Below, one piece after another: positions 1-6,941 of a stretch of 10,617 nucleotides of DNA. The position numbers and the translations under genes were made by a program. Within the stretch, counting starts at the first letter, position 1; each line of letters begins with the position of its first letter. Origin of the DNA: an uncultured Porphyromonadaceae bacterium (GTDB taxonomy: Bacteria; Bacteroidota; Bacteroidia; Bacteroidales; Muribaculaceae); the NCBI GenBank assembly GCA_947176355.1, contig CAMWQY010000067.1, forward strand, positions 1 to 10,617, written 5' to 3'. The notes under the pieces are model-generated. The model made no database searches. It had not been told where the DNA came from and saw only the letters and a program-made list of their open reading frames with translations.

Positions 1-419
1 CCAACCCTGACTTCAACACAGCTGATGCGCGTGACAAACACAAACAGGAAATCTACGCACGTATCGGTGCTTGGACTGCAGACAAGACCAAGTATGAGGT
101 CACTGAAATCCTTTCTAAGTATGGAGTGCCGGTAGGTCCGGTATTGTCAACAAAGGAAATTATGACAGATGAGAGCCTCTATGACGGCAACACACTCGTC
201 CGCATCAATCAGGGTGGAGAAATCGGTGAATTCGTAACTGTAGGTTGTCCATTTACTTTGAGCAACTATCAGCCTACCTACGGTCCGGCTCCTGAACTTG
301 GTGGAAATACGGAAGAAATCCTTACTTCACTTGGATACACTGCAGAACAGCAGGCAGCTATGAAGGCTAACGGAACTACAGCTCCGATGCCAAAACCGGC
401 AGCCGCTCCGGCAAAATAA
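1..419 (+). CDS. frc: Formyl-CoA:oxalate CoA-transferase, C-terminal part (gene runs off the left edge)
   Basis: This is a class III CoA-transferase (CaiB/BaiF family) that moves CoA from formyl-CoA to oxalate, giving oxalyl-CoA and formate in the cytoplasm. Only the last 138 or so codons are present, and the first complete codon begins at base 3. The visible part matches the family's C-terminal end: a YGVPVGPVLSTKEI segment, then FVTVGCPF, then an APELGGNTEEILTSLGY stretch like the closing part of E. coli YfdW. The catalytic Asp of the family lies upstream, outside the window. The protein ends in a short Ala/Pro-rich tail (APMPKPAAAPAK) that I do not recall from E. coli or Oxalobacter Frc. 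Assignment to Frc and not another CaiB/BaiF enzyme rests on the sequence match and on the oxc gene 159 bases downstream. Confidence 0.9.
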   Translation, partial: NPDFNTADARDKHKQEIYARIGAWTADKTKYEVTEILSKYGVPVGPVLSTKEIMTDESLYDGNTLVRINQGGEIGEFVTVGCPFTLSNYQPTYGPAPELGGNTEEILTSLGYTAEQQAAMKANGTTAPMPKPAAAPAK

Positions 420-433
420 TTGAAATCACTTTT

Positions 434-473
434 AGATCAGGTCTTTAAGGGGATTCCTTAAGGACCTGAATCT
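434..473 (+). terminator. Strong RNA hairpin after frc, possible terminator or 3'-end stabiliser
   Basis: Bases 437-450 (TCAGGTCTTTAAGG) pair with 456-469 (CCTTAAGGACCTGA) as a 14-bp stem with one G-U pair and a 5-base loop (GGATT). Three more pairs (434-436 with 471-473) can form around a bulged A470. What follows is TTAAAAAA and not a run of T, so it is a poor canonical intrinsic terminator on the + strand. It could be a Bacteroidetes-type terminator, an mRNA-stabilising 3' hairpin, or an attenuator between frc and oxc. The hairpin is directly visible. Its role is inferred. Confidence 0.55.
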
Positions 474-494
474 TTAAAAAATCAATTTAATAAA

Positions 495-534
495 TCATAT
501 GATACCATGTGAACCCATGAGAATCCATGAAAAC
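495..534 (+). repeat. Four tandem imperfect 10-bp repeats upstream of oxc
   Basis: Four consecutive 10-mers occur in exact register: TCATATGATA (495-504), CCATGTGAAC (505-514), CCATGAGAAT (515-524) and CCATGAAAAC (525-534). The last three share CCATG at the same position. The first matches the second at 7 of 10 bases. The period is close to one turn of DNA, so copies would face the same side of the helix, as in arrayed operator sites. The array ends 44 bases before the oxc ATG. No TTTG / TAnnTTTG promoter was found in this gap. An operator or an activator site for oxc is an inference. Chance in AT-rich spacer DNA is possible. Confidence 0.6.
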
Positions 535-578
535 ATAAATAACTAAACCACTATATAATTAATTAAAATCTAAGTATT

Positions 579-2321
579 ATGGAAAATACAGCAACAAAAT
601 CGGCCGAGTCCACAACTCCAAAGTTTCCTGAGCAGGTGACCGGCATGTATATACTCGCAGAAAGCCTCAAGCGTCTTGGACTTATGGACGTGTATGGCCT
701 TGTAGGCATTCCTGTCACCGAAGCAGCATACGCAATGCAGAAAATCGGAATCAACTATTATGGTTTCCGTTTCGAGCAGCAAGCCGGTATGGCAGCAGCT
801 ACTCATGGTTATCTTACAAAACAGCCGGGTGTACTTCTTACCGTTTCATCACTTGGCTTCCTAAATGGTCTGACAGCCACCACTAATGCAACAGTAAACT
901 GCTATCCGATGATCCAGATCTCAGGTGCTTCTGATCCTACTATGGTAGATATGGATATGGGTACATACGAACAGCTCGACCAGCTTAACGCAGCGCGCCC
1001 ATACGTAAAGGCAGCTTTCCGATGCTCACATGCTAAGGACATTCCGGCAGCTGTAGCACGCGCATACCGTGCTGCAGTCAGTGGTCGTCCAGGTGGCGTA
1101 TATATTGATATGACAACGCCAGCTCTTGGCGAGATCATGGATGCTTCTGAAGCTGAAAAATTGTTCTATTCACCTGTAGATATTGCTTCTCCGGTAGCTC
1201 CTACTCAGAGTGCAGTCGACCGTGCGGTTGAGATTCTTACTTCAGCTAAGCGTCCTGCCATCCTTCTTGGCAAGGGAGCAGCATACGCTCAGGTAGACGA
1301 TAAGATCAAAGAACTCATCGAGACTTACAAGATTCCTTATCTCTCAATGTCTATGGCAAAGGGCCTTATGCCTGACAACGGCGAATACAGCGCATTGAGT
1401 TGTCGTTCGACTATCATGGAGAAGTCGGATGTAGTAATGGTGATCGGAGCCCGTATCAATTGGATGCTATCTTTCGGTAAGGGTAAATGGAATCCTGAGA
1501 TGAAATTCATTCAGCTCGATGTCGAACCTAAGGAGATCGACCGCAATGTTCCAATTGCAGCTCCGGTAGTAGGCGATATGGGACTTTCACTCGATATGAT
1601 CCTTGCCGCAATGAAGGGCAAGACAATGCAGGCTGATCCTCAGTGGCTATCATCACTTCAAGCAGAATCTAAAGTGAAGAATGCTAAGTTTGCAACCCGT
1701 CTGACAGATGCTGCCAACCTGATGCCGATGACACACTGGACAGCACTTTCAGTAGTGAAACCTGTATTGGAATCCAATCCTGATGTGATTCTCGTCAACG
1801 AAGGTGCCAATACTCTTGATGACACACGCGATTCTGTAGATATGTTCTTGCCTCGTCATCGTATTGACTGTGCATCATGGTCAATTATGGGTATGGGTAT
1901 GGGTTCTGCTATCGGCGCCGCAGTTGCTACAGGCAAGAAAGTTGTAGCAGTGGAAGGCGACTCAGCCTTCGGCTTCTCCGGAATGGACTTTGCTACAATC
2001 TGTCGCTACAAACTTCCTGTGACAGTAGTGATCTTCAATAATGGTGGTATCTACAATGGTATCGGTGTCAACCCATCAGGTGGTGATGCTCCTGCACCTA
2101 CAACCCTTGACATCAACGCCAAGTATAACCTTATCGGTGAGGCATTCGGTGCAAACAACTATCGTGTAGATAATCCTGCTGATCTTAAGAAGGCGCTTGA
2201 AGAAGCAATTGCTTCCGGCAAACCTTGCTTGATCGATGTTCAGCTTGCTGACAATTCAGGCTCAGAGAGCGGACATATCGGATATCTGAATCCGGCTCCT
2301 CTGATTGAGTATACAGTGTAA
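579..2321 (+). CDS. oxc: Oxalyl-CoA decarboxylase (ThDP-dependent)
   Basis: Decarboxylates oxalyl-CoA to formyl-CoA and CO2 in the cytoplasm. The formyl-CoA goes back to Frc as CoA donor, and the proton consumed can help generate a proton gradient. The 580-residue protein has the usual size (about 565-570 in E. coli YfdU and Oxalobacter OXC). The N-terminal pyrimidine-binding domain carries the ThDP-activating Glu at about residue 66 (GFRFEQQAGMAAATHGY). A central domain follows. The C-terminal pyrophosphate/Mg2+ motif starts at Gly460-Asp461 (GDSAFGFSGMDF) and ends at Asn487-Asn488, followed by GGIY, whose Tyr is at the position of a conserved OXC active-site Tyr. The C-terminal ESGHIGYLNP (563-572) resembles the CoA/active-site lid tail of OXC and separates it from acetolactate synthase. 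The start ATG at 579 has an A-rich leader and no clear Shine-Dalgarno. The gene sits between frc and the permease. Confidence 0.96.
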   Translation: MENTATKSAESTTPKFPEQVTGMYILAESLKRLGLMDVYGLVGIPVTEAAYAMQKIGINYYGFRFEQQAGMAAATHGYLTKQPGVLLTVSSLGFLNGLTATTNATVNCYPMIQISGASDPTMVDMDMGTYEQLDQLNAARPYVKAAFRCSHAKDIPAAVARAYRAAVSGRPGGVYIDMTTPALGEIMDASEAEKLFYSPVDIASPVAPTQSAVDRAVEILTSAKRPAILLGKGAAYAQVDDKIKELIETYKIPYLSMSMAKGLMPDNGEYSALSCRSTIMEKSDVVMVIGARINWMLSFGKGKWNPEMKFIQLDVEPKEIDRNVPIAAPVVGDMGLSLDMILAAMKGKTMQADPQWLSSLQAESKVKNAKFATRLTDAANLMPMTHWTALSVVKPVLESNPDVILVNEGANTLDDTRDSVDMFLPRHRIDCASWSIMGMGMGSAIGAAVATGKKVVAVEGDSAFGFSGMDFATICRYKLPVTVVIFNNGGIYNGIGVNPSGGDAPAPTTLDINAKYNLIGEAFGANNYRVDNPADLKKALEEAIASGKPCLIDVQLADNSGSESGHIGYLNPAPLIEYTV

Positions 2322-2322
2322 T

Positions 2323-2361
2323 AATTGAGAATTTAGAATTTAGATTTTTGAATTGAGAATT
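2323..2361 (+). repeat. Short direct repeat AATTGAGAATT, two copies
   Basis: AATTGAGAATT occurs at 2323-2333 and again at 2351-2361, 28 bases apart, in an AT-rich stretch just after the oxc stop codon, with partial copies (AGAATTTAG) between them. AT-rich filler of this type seems common after Bacteroidales genes. No function can be assigned. Confidence 0.45.
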
Positions 2362-2381
2362 CCGGTTCCAATTAACTTTTG
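2345..2381 (+). promoter_or_regulatory. Near-consensus Bacteroidetes promoter candidate ahead of the permease gene
   Basis: A TTTG at 2347-2350 is followed after 22 bases by TAACTTTT at 2373-2380 (then G). This is one mismatch from the TAnnTTTG -7 element of Bacteroidetes housekeeping promoters, with a spacer slightly longer than the usual 19-21. Transcription would begin near 2388, about 95 bases before the permease ATG and just before the hairpin at 2398-2433. That would place the hairpin in the permease mRNA leader. The motif is weak and could be chance. Confidence 0.3.
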
Positions 2382-2397
2382 ATTATCGATACATTAG

Positions 2398-2433
2398 TCG
2401 GCTGCCTTTCGGGGTAACCTTAAAGGCAGCCGA
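2398..2433 (+). terminator. 12-bp stem-loop downstream of oxc, probable terminator or leader hairpin
   Basis: TCGGCTGCCTTT (2398-2409) pairs perfectly with AAAGGCAGCCGA (2422-2433) around a 12-base loop that can itself form GG/CC pairs. It is followed by TATTTATTATT, which is T-rich but not an unbroken T run. The likeliest role is termination of oxc transcription. If the promoter candidate at 2347-2380 is used, the same stem would be in the 5' leader of the permease mRNA and could act as an attenuator. Confidence 0.6.
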
Positions 2434-2481
2434 TATTTATTATTAAAATAGTTATTATGAACCTTATAAATTAATTCTACT

Positions 2482-3456
2482 ATGGATATATCGCACGTTA
2501 TTCTTTACGCCATTGTCCCTATCATAGTGGTTATGCTGGCAGGTTTTATTGCCGGAAAGAAAGGGGCGTTCTCAGGTGAAGACGCCAAGAAATTCAACAA
2601 GGTCGTGCTCGACTTCGCATTGCCTGCAGCCTTGTTCGTATCAATCGTACAGGCATCCCGCGCGGATCTTGTGAAAGATATCAAGCTGACTATTGTGTCG
2701 ACTATAGGTATCATGGCCTGTTTTATGATTGTGTATTTTGTATTCAAATATTGTTTTAAGAAAAATACAGGTGCGGATGCAGCCGTTTCAGCCTTGATCA
2801 GTGGTTCTCCGACAATCGGATTCCTTGGTTTTGCGGTTCTTGAGCCTATCTTTGGTACTTCTCCATCCGTAGCCCTCGTGGTTGCAATCGTAGGTATCGT
2901 TGTTAATGCAATAGGTATTCCGGTAGGTCTTTCATTGATGAATGCATCATTGGAGAAGCAAAATCCGGGCTCGACAAAAAAGGAGAGCGCATGGAAACCG
3001 GTGCTGCATGCACTTGAGCAGCCGGTAGCATGGGCGCCAATCTTGGCAGTGATTTGGGTAGTAGTTGGAATTCCATGGCCTAAAGAACTTAGCCCTTCCT
3101 TCGACCTTATCGCTAAGGCAAATGCATCAATGGCAGTATTCTCAGCAGGTATCACACTTTCAGCCATCAAGATCCAGATCAACTGGCAGGCTGTGCTTGG
3201 CTCAATCATGAAGATGATCATGATGCCGGCAGTAGTATTGATCCTCGGTCTTCTATTCAAGATGGATCCACTAAACTTGAAGATGCTTGTCGTAGCAGCA
3301 GCGCTTCCACCAGCCTTCTCAGGTATCATTATTGCCGATGAGTATGACACATACGTTGCTACAGGTACGTCATCATTGACACTGTCAGTAATTCTTTTCA
3401 TTGGATTCTGTCCTCTTTGGATATGGTTGACAAATCTTTGCATCGCAGCTTTCTAA
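2482..3456 (+). CDS. AEC-family (auxin efflux carrier) permease, likely oxalate/formate transporter
   Basis: A 324-residue inner-membrane protein with about ten hydrophobic helices, arranged as two five-helix halves as is usual for the AEC family. Approximate helix positions are 5-24, 38-58, 67-88, 100-120, 126-150, 178-200, 210-230, 235-258, 265-285 and 295-320. Small-residue and proline breaks (GSPTIGFLGF near 108, ALPPAFSG near 273) fall where AEC proteins have substrate-binding cross-over helices. Characterised relatives carry small carboxylates (MleP for malate, MdcF for malonate). E. coli YfdV, of the same family, follows the frc and oxc homologues yfdW and yfdU. I infer oxalate import, possibly in exchange for formate. 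This would replace the MFS antiporter OxlT of Oxalobacter. The substrate is not proven by sequence. The start is the ATG at 2482. The gene has a hairpin on each side. Confidence 0.9.
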   Translation: MDISHVILYAIVPIIVVMLAGFIAGKKGAFSGEDAKKFNKVVLDFALPAALFVSIVQASRADLVKDIKLTIVSTIGIMACFMIVYFVFKYCFKKNTGADAAVSALISGSPTIGFLGFAVLEPIFGTSPSVALVVAIVGIVVNAIGIPVGLSLMNASLEKQNPGSTKKESAWKPVLHALEQPVAWAPILAVIWVVVGIPWPKELSPSFDLIAKANASMAVFSAGITLSAIKIQINWQAVLGSIMKMIMMPAVVLILGLLFKMDPLNLKMLVVAAALPPAFSGIIIADEYDTYVATGTSSLTLSVILFIGFCPLWIWLTNLCIAAF

Positions 3457-3482
3457 ATATAGAAATTTAAATACTAAATATT

Positions 3483-3513
3483 ACCTCAGGCTTCGGTCTG
3501 GGGTTTTTGTTTT
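3483..3513 (+). terminator. Intrinsic terminator with UUCG tetraloop
   Basis: ACCTCAGGC (3483-3491) pairs with GGTCTGGGGT (from 3496), using G-U pairs at 3486/3501 and 3490/3497, and closes on a C(TTCG)G tetraloop at 3491-3496. A T-rich tail follows (TTTTTGTTTT, 3504-3513). This is the clearest intrinsic terminator in the window and closes the oxalate module before lptD. Confidence 0.85.
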
Positions 3514-3614
3514 AGTATTGGGGGAATGATATGGTCAATATTAGGAAGTTTTTACTTATTTTATGTTAAAGAGGAGGGGAATGTCAAGTTTTTTTTGTAA
3601 TTTTGTCGCGTATT

Positions 3615-6578
3615 ATGCGACGATTTTTCTTAATATCGATTGTGTTGTCGTTTCTTGCTTTGGTGCTTGCACAGCCGGCATCGCAAAAAGCAGTCAGAAG
3701 CGACCTATTCTCCCTGTCGGATTCATCCGGTGGGGATGAACCGCAATTGCCGGAAGTAATCGCCACAAACCTTCCCGACAATGATAGCCTCATAGGAATT
3801 AAACCAATGGGAAGCGAAGTCCTGCGAGAGATCATGAAAAGCCGTGCAGCTGACAATGCCCCTAAAGATTCCATTGGCGGACTTATCAATGATAAAATTG
3901 AAATTATAGGCGACTCAATAATCACTGAAGACTCGGACACTACGATTTTTGAGAGGACTGACAGCATAGATGTGGAAGATGTTGACACCATCACTGAAGA
4001 CCGTACTGTCATGACTCGTATCAACCGAGAAAAAGTTGACATTGACAATAGCGTAGCATTCTCTGCAACTGATTCAGTGGTGCTTTTAGGAAGAAATCTC
4101 GCATTCCTTTATGGAAATGGCGACGTGGAATATGGCACCTTTAAACTGAATGCCGATGAGATCAAGATGGTGATGGACTCCACTACTGTCTATGCCCAAG
4201 GTAGATTAGATAGTGTAGGTGAACTTGTCGGTAAACCTGTATTCCAAGATGGGGGCGACACATACGAGTCAAAGACAATGTCGTATAACTTTAAGAATCA
4301 ACGTGGCTTCATCACTGATATCATAACCGAGCAAGGTGAAGGATATCTTACCGGAGGCAGGTCGAAAAAAATGGAAGATGGAAGCTTCTTTGCAGAAGAC
4401 GCAATCTATACCACTTGTGACGAGCACGATCATCCTCACTTCTATTTTAAACTTACAAAAGGGAAAATGCGTCCGGGAAAAGATGTAGTGACCAGCGCGG
4501 TATATATGGTGGTTGCCGATGTGCCTCTCCCTCTTGCTCTTCCTTTCGGTTATTTCCCTTTCAGTAAGGAATATTCTTCAGGTATCATTTTCCCGACATT
4601 CGGCGATGATTACACCCGAGGATTTTATGCACGAAATGGTGGATATTATTTCGCTTTCAGTGATTATGTCGACCTTGCTCTCACGGGAGAAATATATACT
4701 AAAGGTTCATGGGGCTTATCCGGCAGATCCTCGTATAGGAAAAGATATAAATTCAATGGCTCTTTTGACATCTCATATTTGACTACAATCACGGGAGATA
4801 AGGGACTGCCGGACTATGCTAAGCAACATAACTTCCAGGTAGTGTGGAGCCACTCTATGGATACTAAAGCTAATCCAAATATGTCATTTTCGGCTTCAGT
4901 CAACTTCTCTACTTCCGGCTATACTCGAAATGACCTCAATTCATATTACTCCAACTCATTTACGGAGAACACTAAATCGAGTACAGTCAACATGACATAT
5001 CGCTTCCCGGGCACTAAATGGGCGGCGAGTGCCTCTACCAATATCTCGCAACGTACTCAGGACTCAACGCTTGCGGTATCTTTCCCTAACCTGAATGTCA
5101 CTTTAGGTCAAGTGGCTCCCTTCAAAAGGAAAAAGGCTGCCGGTGCTGAAAGATGGTATGAGAAAATCAAACTCAGCTATAGCGGACAGTTCCAGAACTC
5201 TCTGACAGCACAACAAAACGTCTTCTTCAAAAAGAGTCTGATAAAAGACTGGAGAAACGGCTTCAGACACTCAGTTCCAGTATCAGCCACATTCTCCGTG
5301 TTGAAATACATCAATGTCTCTCCTTCTATCACTATGACCGACCGTATGTATACGTCTAAGATAAAAAGAGCTTGGGATCCAAATGCTTCCGCCGAAGTGG
5401 TAGATACATGCTATGGGTTTTACAATTTATTTGATTTCAACGCTTCTTTATCTGCGGATACCAAGATATACGGATTCTTCAAACCTATGAAATTCCTTGG
5501 CGATAAGGTGCAGATGATACGCCATGTCCTTACTCCAAGCCTTTCATACAACTATACTCCTGACTTTAGTGCTCCAATGTGGGGCATCTACGGGCAGTAT
5601 TCGTATACCAACAATGCCGGTCAGAACATCACTAAAAAATATAGCTATTTCCAGCATGGAGTGTTCGGAAGCCCCGGTCAAGGCATGGCGAGCTCAGTTT
5701 CCCTATCACTTTCCAACAATCTTGAGATGAAAGTGAAGAGCGACAGCGACTCTACCGGAGTTAAGAAAATCTCACTGATCGAAAACCTTTCTTTGAGCCA
5801 GAGCTATAACTTTGCGGCTGACTCCATGAATTGGAGTAATTTGAACACCTCAATCTTGCTTCGACTGACGAAAAGCTTTAACTTGAACCTTAGTGCAACT
5901 TGGGATCCATATACTTACGCCTTGAACTCAAGTGGACAACCTGTAAGGGTCAACAAGACGCGTTGGCAGGCTCATAAAGGATGGGTAAAACTGAGCTCAA
6001 CGGGTACATCTTTCAGTTATACATTCAACAACAGCACATTCAAGAAAAAGGATTCGAAAGACAAAGACAAAAATAAAAACAACCGAAGTGATTTAGATGA
6101 TGAAGAATATGACGATGAAGAAGAATCATCTTTTGCCGATACATCTCCTTCTCGTCGGAAAAGAGGCAATCAGGAAGAAGAAAAAAAGAATGATGCAGAC
6201 GGATATACCCCTTGGGAATGTCCGTGGAGCCTCTCCATCAACTATTCGATCAACTATTCGGGAATAGCAGGCGGCTTCGACTATCAGAAGATGGACTATA
6301 GAGGAAAGTTTACGCAGAATCTCTCCATCTCCGGCAATATCCGCCCTACCAAGAATTGGAATTTCTCAATGTCGTGCAGCTATGACTTCCAAGCTCATAA
6401 GATTGCCTATATGAATTGCAACATTTCGCGAGATATGCACTGTTTCACGATGTCGTGTTCGATTATTCCTGTTGGAGTGTATAAAAGCTTCAATTTCAAT
6501 GTGGCAGTGAAGTCATCGCTTTTGAAAGATATCAAATACGATAAGCAATCTTCGCGACTCAATGGAATCAAATGGTGA
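3615..6578 (+). CDS. lptD: LPS-assembly protein LptD (outer-membrane barrel)
   Basis: LptD forms the outer-membrane pore that, with LptE, inserts lipopolysaccharide into the outer leaflet. I start it at ATG 3615 (987 residues), which begins MRRFFLISIVLSFLALVLAQ, a clear signal peptide. A TTG four codons upstream has no advantage. After an acidic linker, an OstA-like N-terminal domain spans roughly residues 135-240. A TTCDEHDHPHFYF motif near 268 and PLPLALPFGYFPF near 310 are the signatures I associate with Bacteroidales LptD. The rest alternates aromatic and polar residues as beta strands and ends in Trp, as is normal for barrels recognised by Bam. Residues about 810-860 are an odd insert of Lys, Asp and Glu, including a run of acidic residues. 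It is much longer than E. coli LptD (about 780), as expected for this phylum. Confidence 0.94.
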   Translation: MRRFFLISIVLSFLALVLAQPASQKAVRSDLFSLSDSSGGDEPQLPEVIATNLPDNDSLIGIKPMGSEVLREIMKSRAADNAPKDSIGGLINDKIEIIGDSIITEDSDTTIFERTDSIDVEDVDTITEDRTVMTRINREKVDIDNSVAFSATDSVVLLGRNLAFLYGNGDVEYGTFKLNADEIKMVMDSTTVYAQGRLDSVGELVGKPVFQDGGDTYESKTMSYNFKNQRGFITDIITEQGEGYLTGGRSKKMEDGSFFAEDAIYTTCDEHDHPHFYFKLTKGKMRPGKDVVTSAVYMVVADVPLPLALPFGYFPFSKEYSSGIIFPTFGDDYTRGFYARNGGYYFAFSDYVDLALTGEIYTKGSWGLSGRSSYRKRYKFNGSFDISYLTTITGDKGLPDYAKQHNFQVVWSHSMDTKANPNMSFSASVNFSTSGYTRNDLNSYYSNSFTENTKSSTVNMTYRFPGTKWAASASTNISQRTQDSTLAVSFPNLNVTLGQVAPFKRKKAAGAERWYEKIKLSYSGQFQNSLTAQQNVFFKKSLIKDWRNGFRHSVPVSATFSVLKYINVSPSITMTDRMYTSKIKRAWDPNASAEVVDTCYGFYNLFDFNASLSADTKIYGFFKPMKFLGDKVQMIRHVLTPSLSYNYTPDFSAPMWGIYGQYSYTNNAGQNITKKYSYFQHGVFGSPGQGMASSVSLSLSNNLEMKVKSDSDSTGVKKISLIENLSLSQSYNFAADSMNWSNLNTSILLRLTKSFNLNLSATWDPYTYALNSSGQPVRVNKTRWQAHKGWVKLSSTGTSFSYTFNNSTFKKKDSKDKDKNKNNRSDLDDEEYDDEEESSFADTSPSRRKRGNQEEEKKNDADGYTPWECPWSLSINYSINYSGIAGGFDYQKMDYRGKFTQNLSISGNIRPTKNWNFSMSCSYDFQAHKIAYMNCNISRDMHCFTMSCSIIPVGVYKSFNFNVAVKSSLLKDIKYDKQSSRLNGIKW
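6029..6190 (+). other. Charged low-complexity insert inside lptD
   Basis: This stretch encodes a basic run (KKKDSKDKDKNKNN), an acidic run (DDEEYDDEEE), a Ser/Arg segment (SPSRRKRG), then another Glu/Lys run before the barrel pattern resumes at YTPWECPWS. The coding DNA is purine-rich. In a barrel protein it is best read as a disordered loop between two strands, on the surface or in the periplasm. Its function is unknown. Confidence 0.7.
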
Positions 6579-6583
6579 TTTTA

Positions 6584-6615
6584 TTTGGAGAATTCCAAAA
6601 AATATATTAACTTTG
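6584..6615 (+). promoter_or_regulatory. Consensus Bacteroidetes promoter for the coiled-coil/zapA genes
   Basis: TTTG at 6584-6587, a 20-base spacer, then TAACTTTG at 6608-6615, an exact match to the TTTG-N19-21-TAnnTTTG pattern of Bacteroidetes primary-sigma promoters. It starts six bases after the lptD stop. Transcription should begin near 6620, leaving a leader of about 13 bases before ATG 6633. The promoter therefore overlaps any translation from the in-frame TTG at 6585 and rules that start out. Confidence 0.85.
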
Positions 6616-6632
6616 TAAAGATTTTTCCGGCA

Positions 6633-6941
6633 ATGGCCCGACAACTCGCTCAAATACTAAAGGAATTAAGGCTGAAAGCTATGGCTATCGCTATCCAGCG
6701 AGACCGTGCAATGGCTGATCTTGAGAGGCTTTCGCAAGAAAATGTATCTTTGAAAGAGCAACTTGCCGATTGCAAACAAGATCTCCAGAATGCGAGAATG
6801 GAAATTGACTTCCTTACCGTATCGCATAGGCTTGCAGACTCTCCCGAACACCTTATATCGGCGCGAAGAAGGCTACAACGGATGATCGCAAAAATAGACA
6901 GATGCGTCTCTCTCCTCAAGGAAGACGCAGAAATCAGCTGA
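6633..6941 (+). CDS. Small coiled-coil protein of unknown function, translationally coupled to zapA
   Basis: A 102-residue soluble protein beginning MARQLAQILKELRLK. It is rich in Leu, Glu, Gln, Arg and Ala, with heptad-like spacing from about residue 15 to 70 (for example DLERLSQENVSLKEQL). A second helical, basic part (ARRRLQRMIAKIDRCVSLL) lies near the C-terminus. No signal peptide or membrane helix is seen. I do not recognise a named family. ATG 6633 is chosen because the consensus promoter overlaps the longer TTG start at 6585. Its stop codon overlaps the zapA start (TGATG at 6939-6943), which suggests matched expression. A role with ZapA at the division ring, as a ZapB-like coiled-coil partner, is attractive from position and shape but is only an inference. 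Confidence 0.8.
   Translation: MARQLAQILKELRLKAMAIAIQRDRAMADLERLSQENVSLKEQLADCKQDLQNARMEIDFLTVSHRLADSPEHLISARRRLQRMIAKIDRCVSLLKEDAEIS

Noticed and set aside
420..578. A standard Bacteroidetes promoter for oxc
   Set aside because: No TTTG or TAnnTTTG motif with suitable spacing exists in this gap, so none is annotated.
2505..3443. 312-residue open frame on the - strand across the permease gene
   Set aside because: It is an antisense shadow of a clearly coding AEC transporter. Its translation is rich in Thr/Ile/Ser without a recognisable domain.
3572..3739. AGGAGG followed by ATG at 3581, a possible short protein ahead of lptD
   Set aside because: The spacing is only three bases, the frame differs from lptD and overlaps its signal peptide, and the translation (about 52 residues) shows no recognisable features.
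3584..4048. 154-residue open frame on the - strand over the lptD start
   Set aside because: It mirrors the signal peptide and acidic linker of LptD and has the Ser/Met-rich composition of an antisense shadow.
6585..6632. In-frame TTG extension of the coiled-coil gene
   Set aside because: The TTG lies in the -33 element of a consensus promoter, so the transcript from that promoter would not include it. ATG 6633 gives a good coiled-coil start.
6902..6940. Longer zapA start at ATG 6902
   Set aside because: The extra 13 residues are read from the end of the neighbouring gene in another frame. ATG 6941 gives the normal ZapA N-terminus and the usual stop-start overlap.
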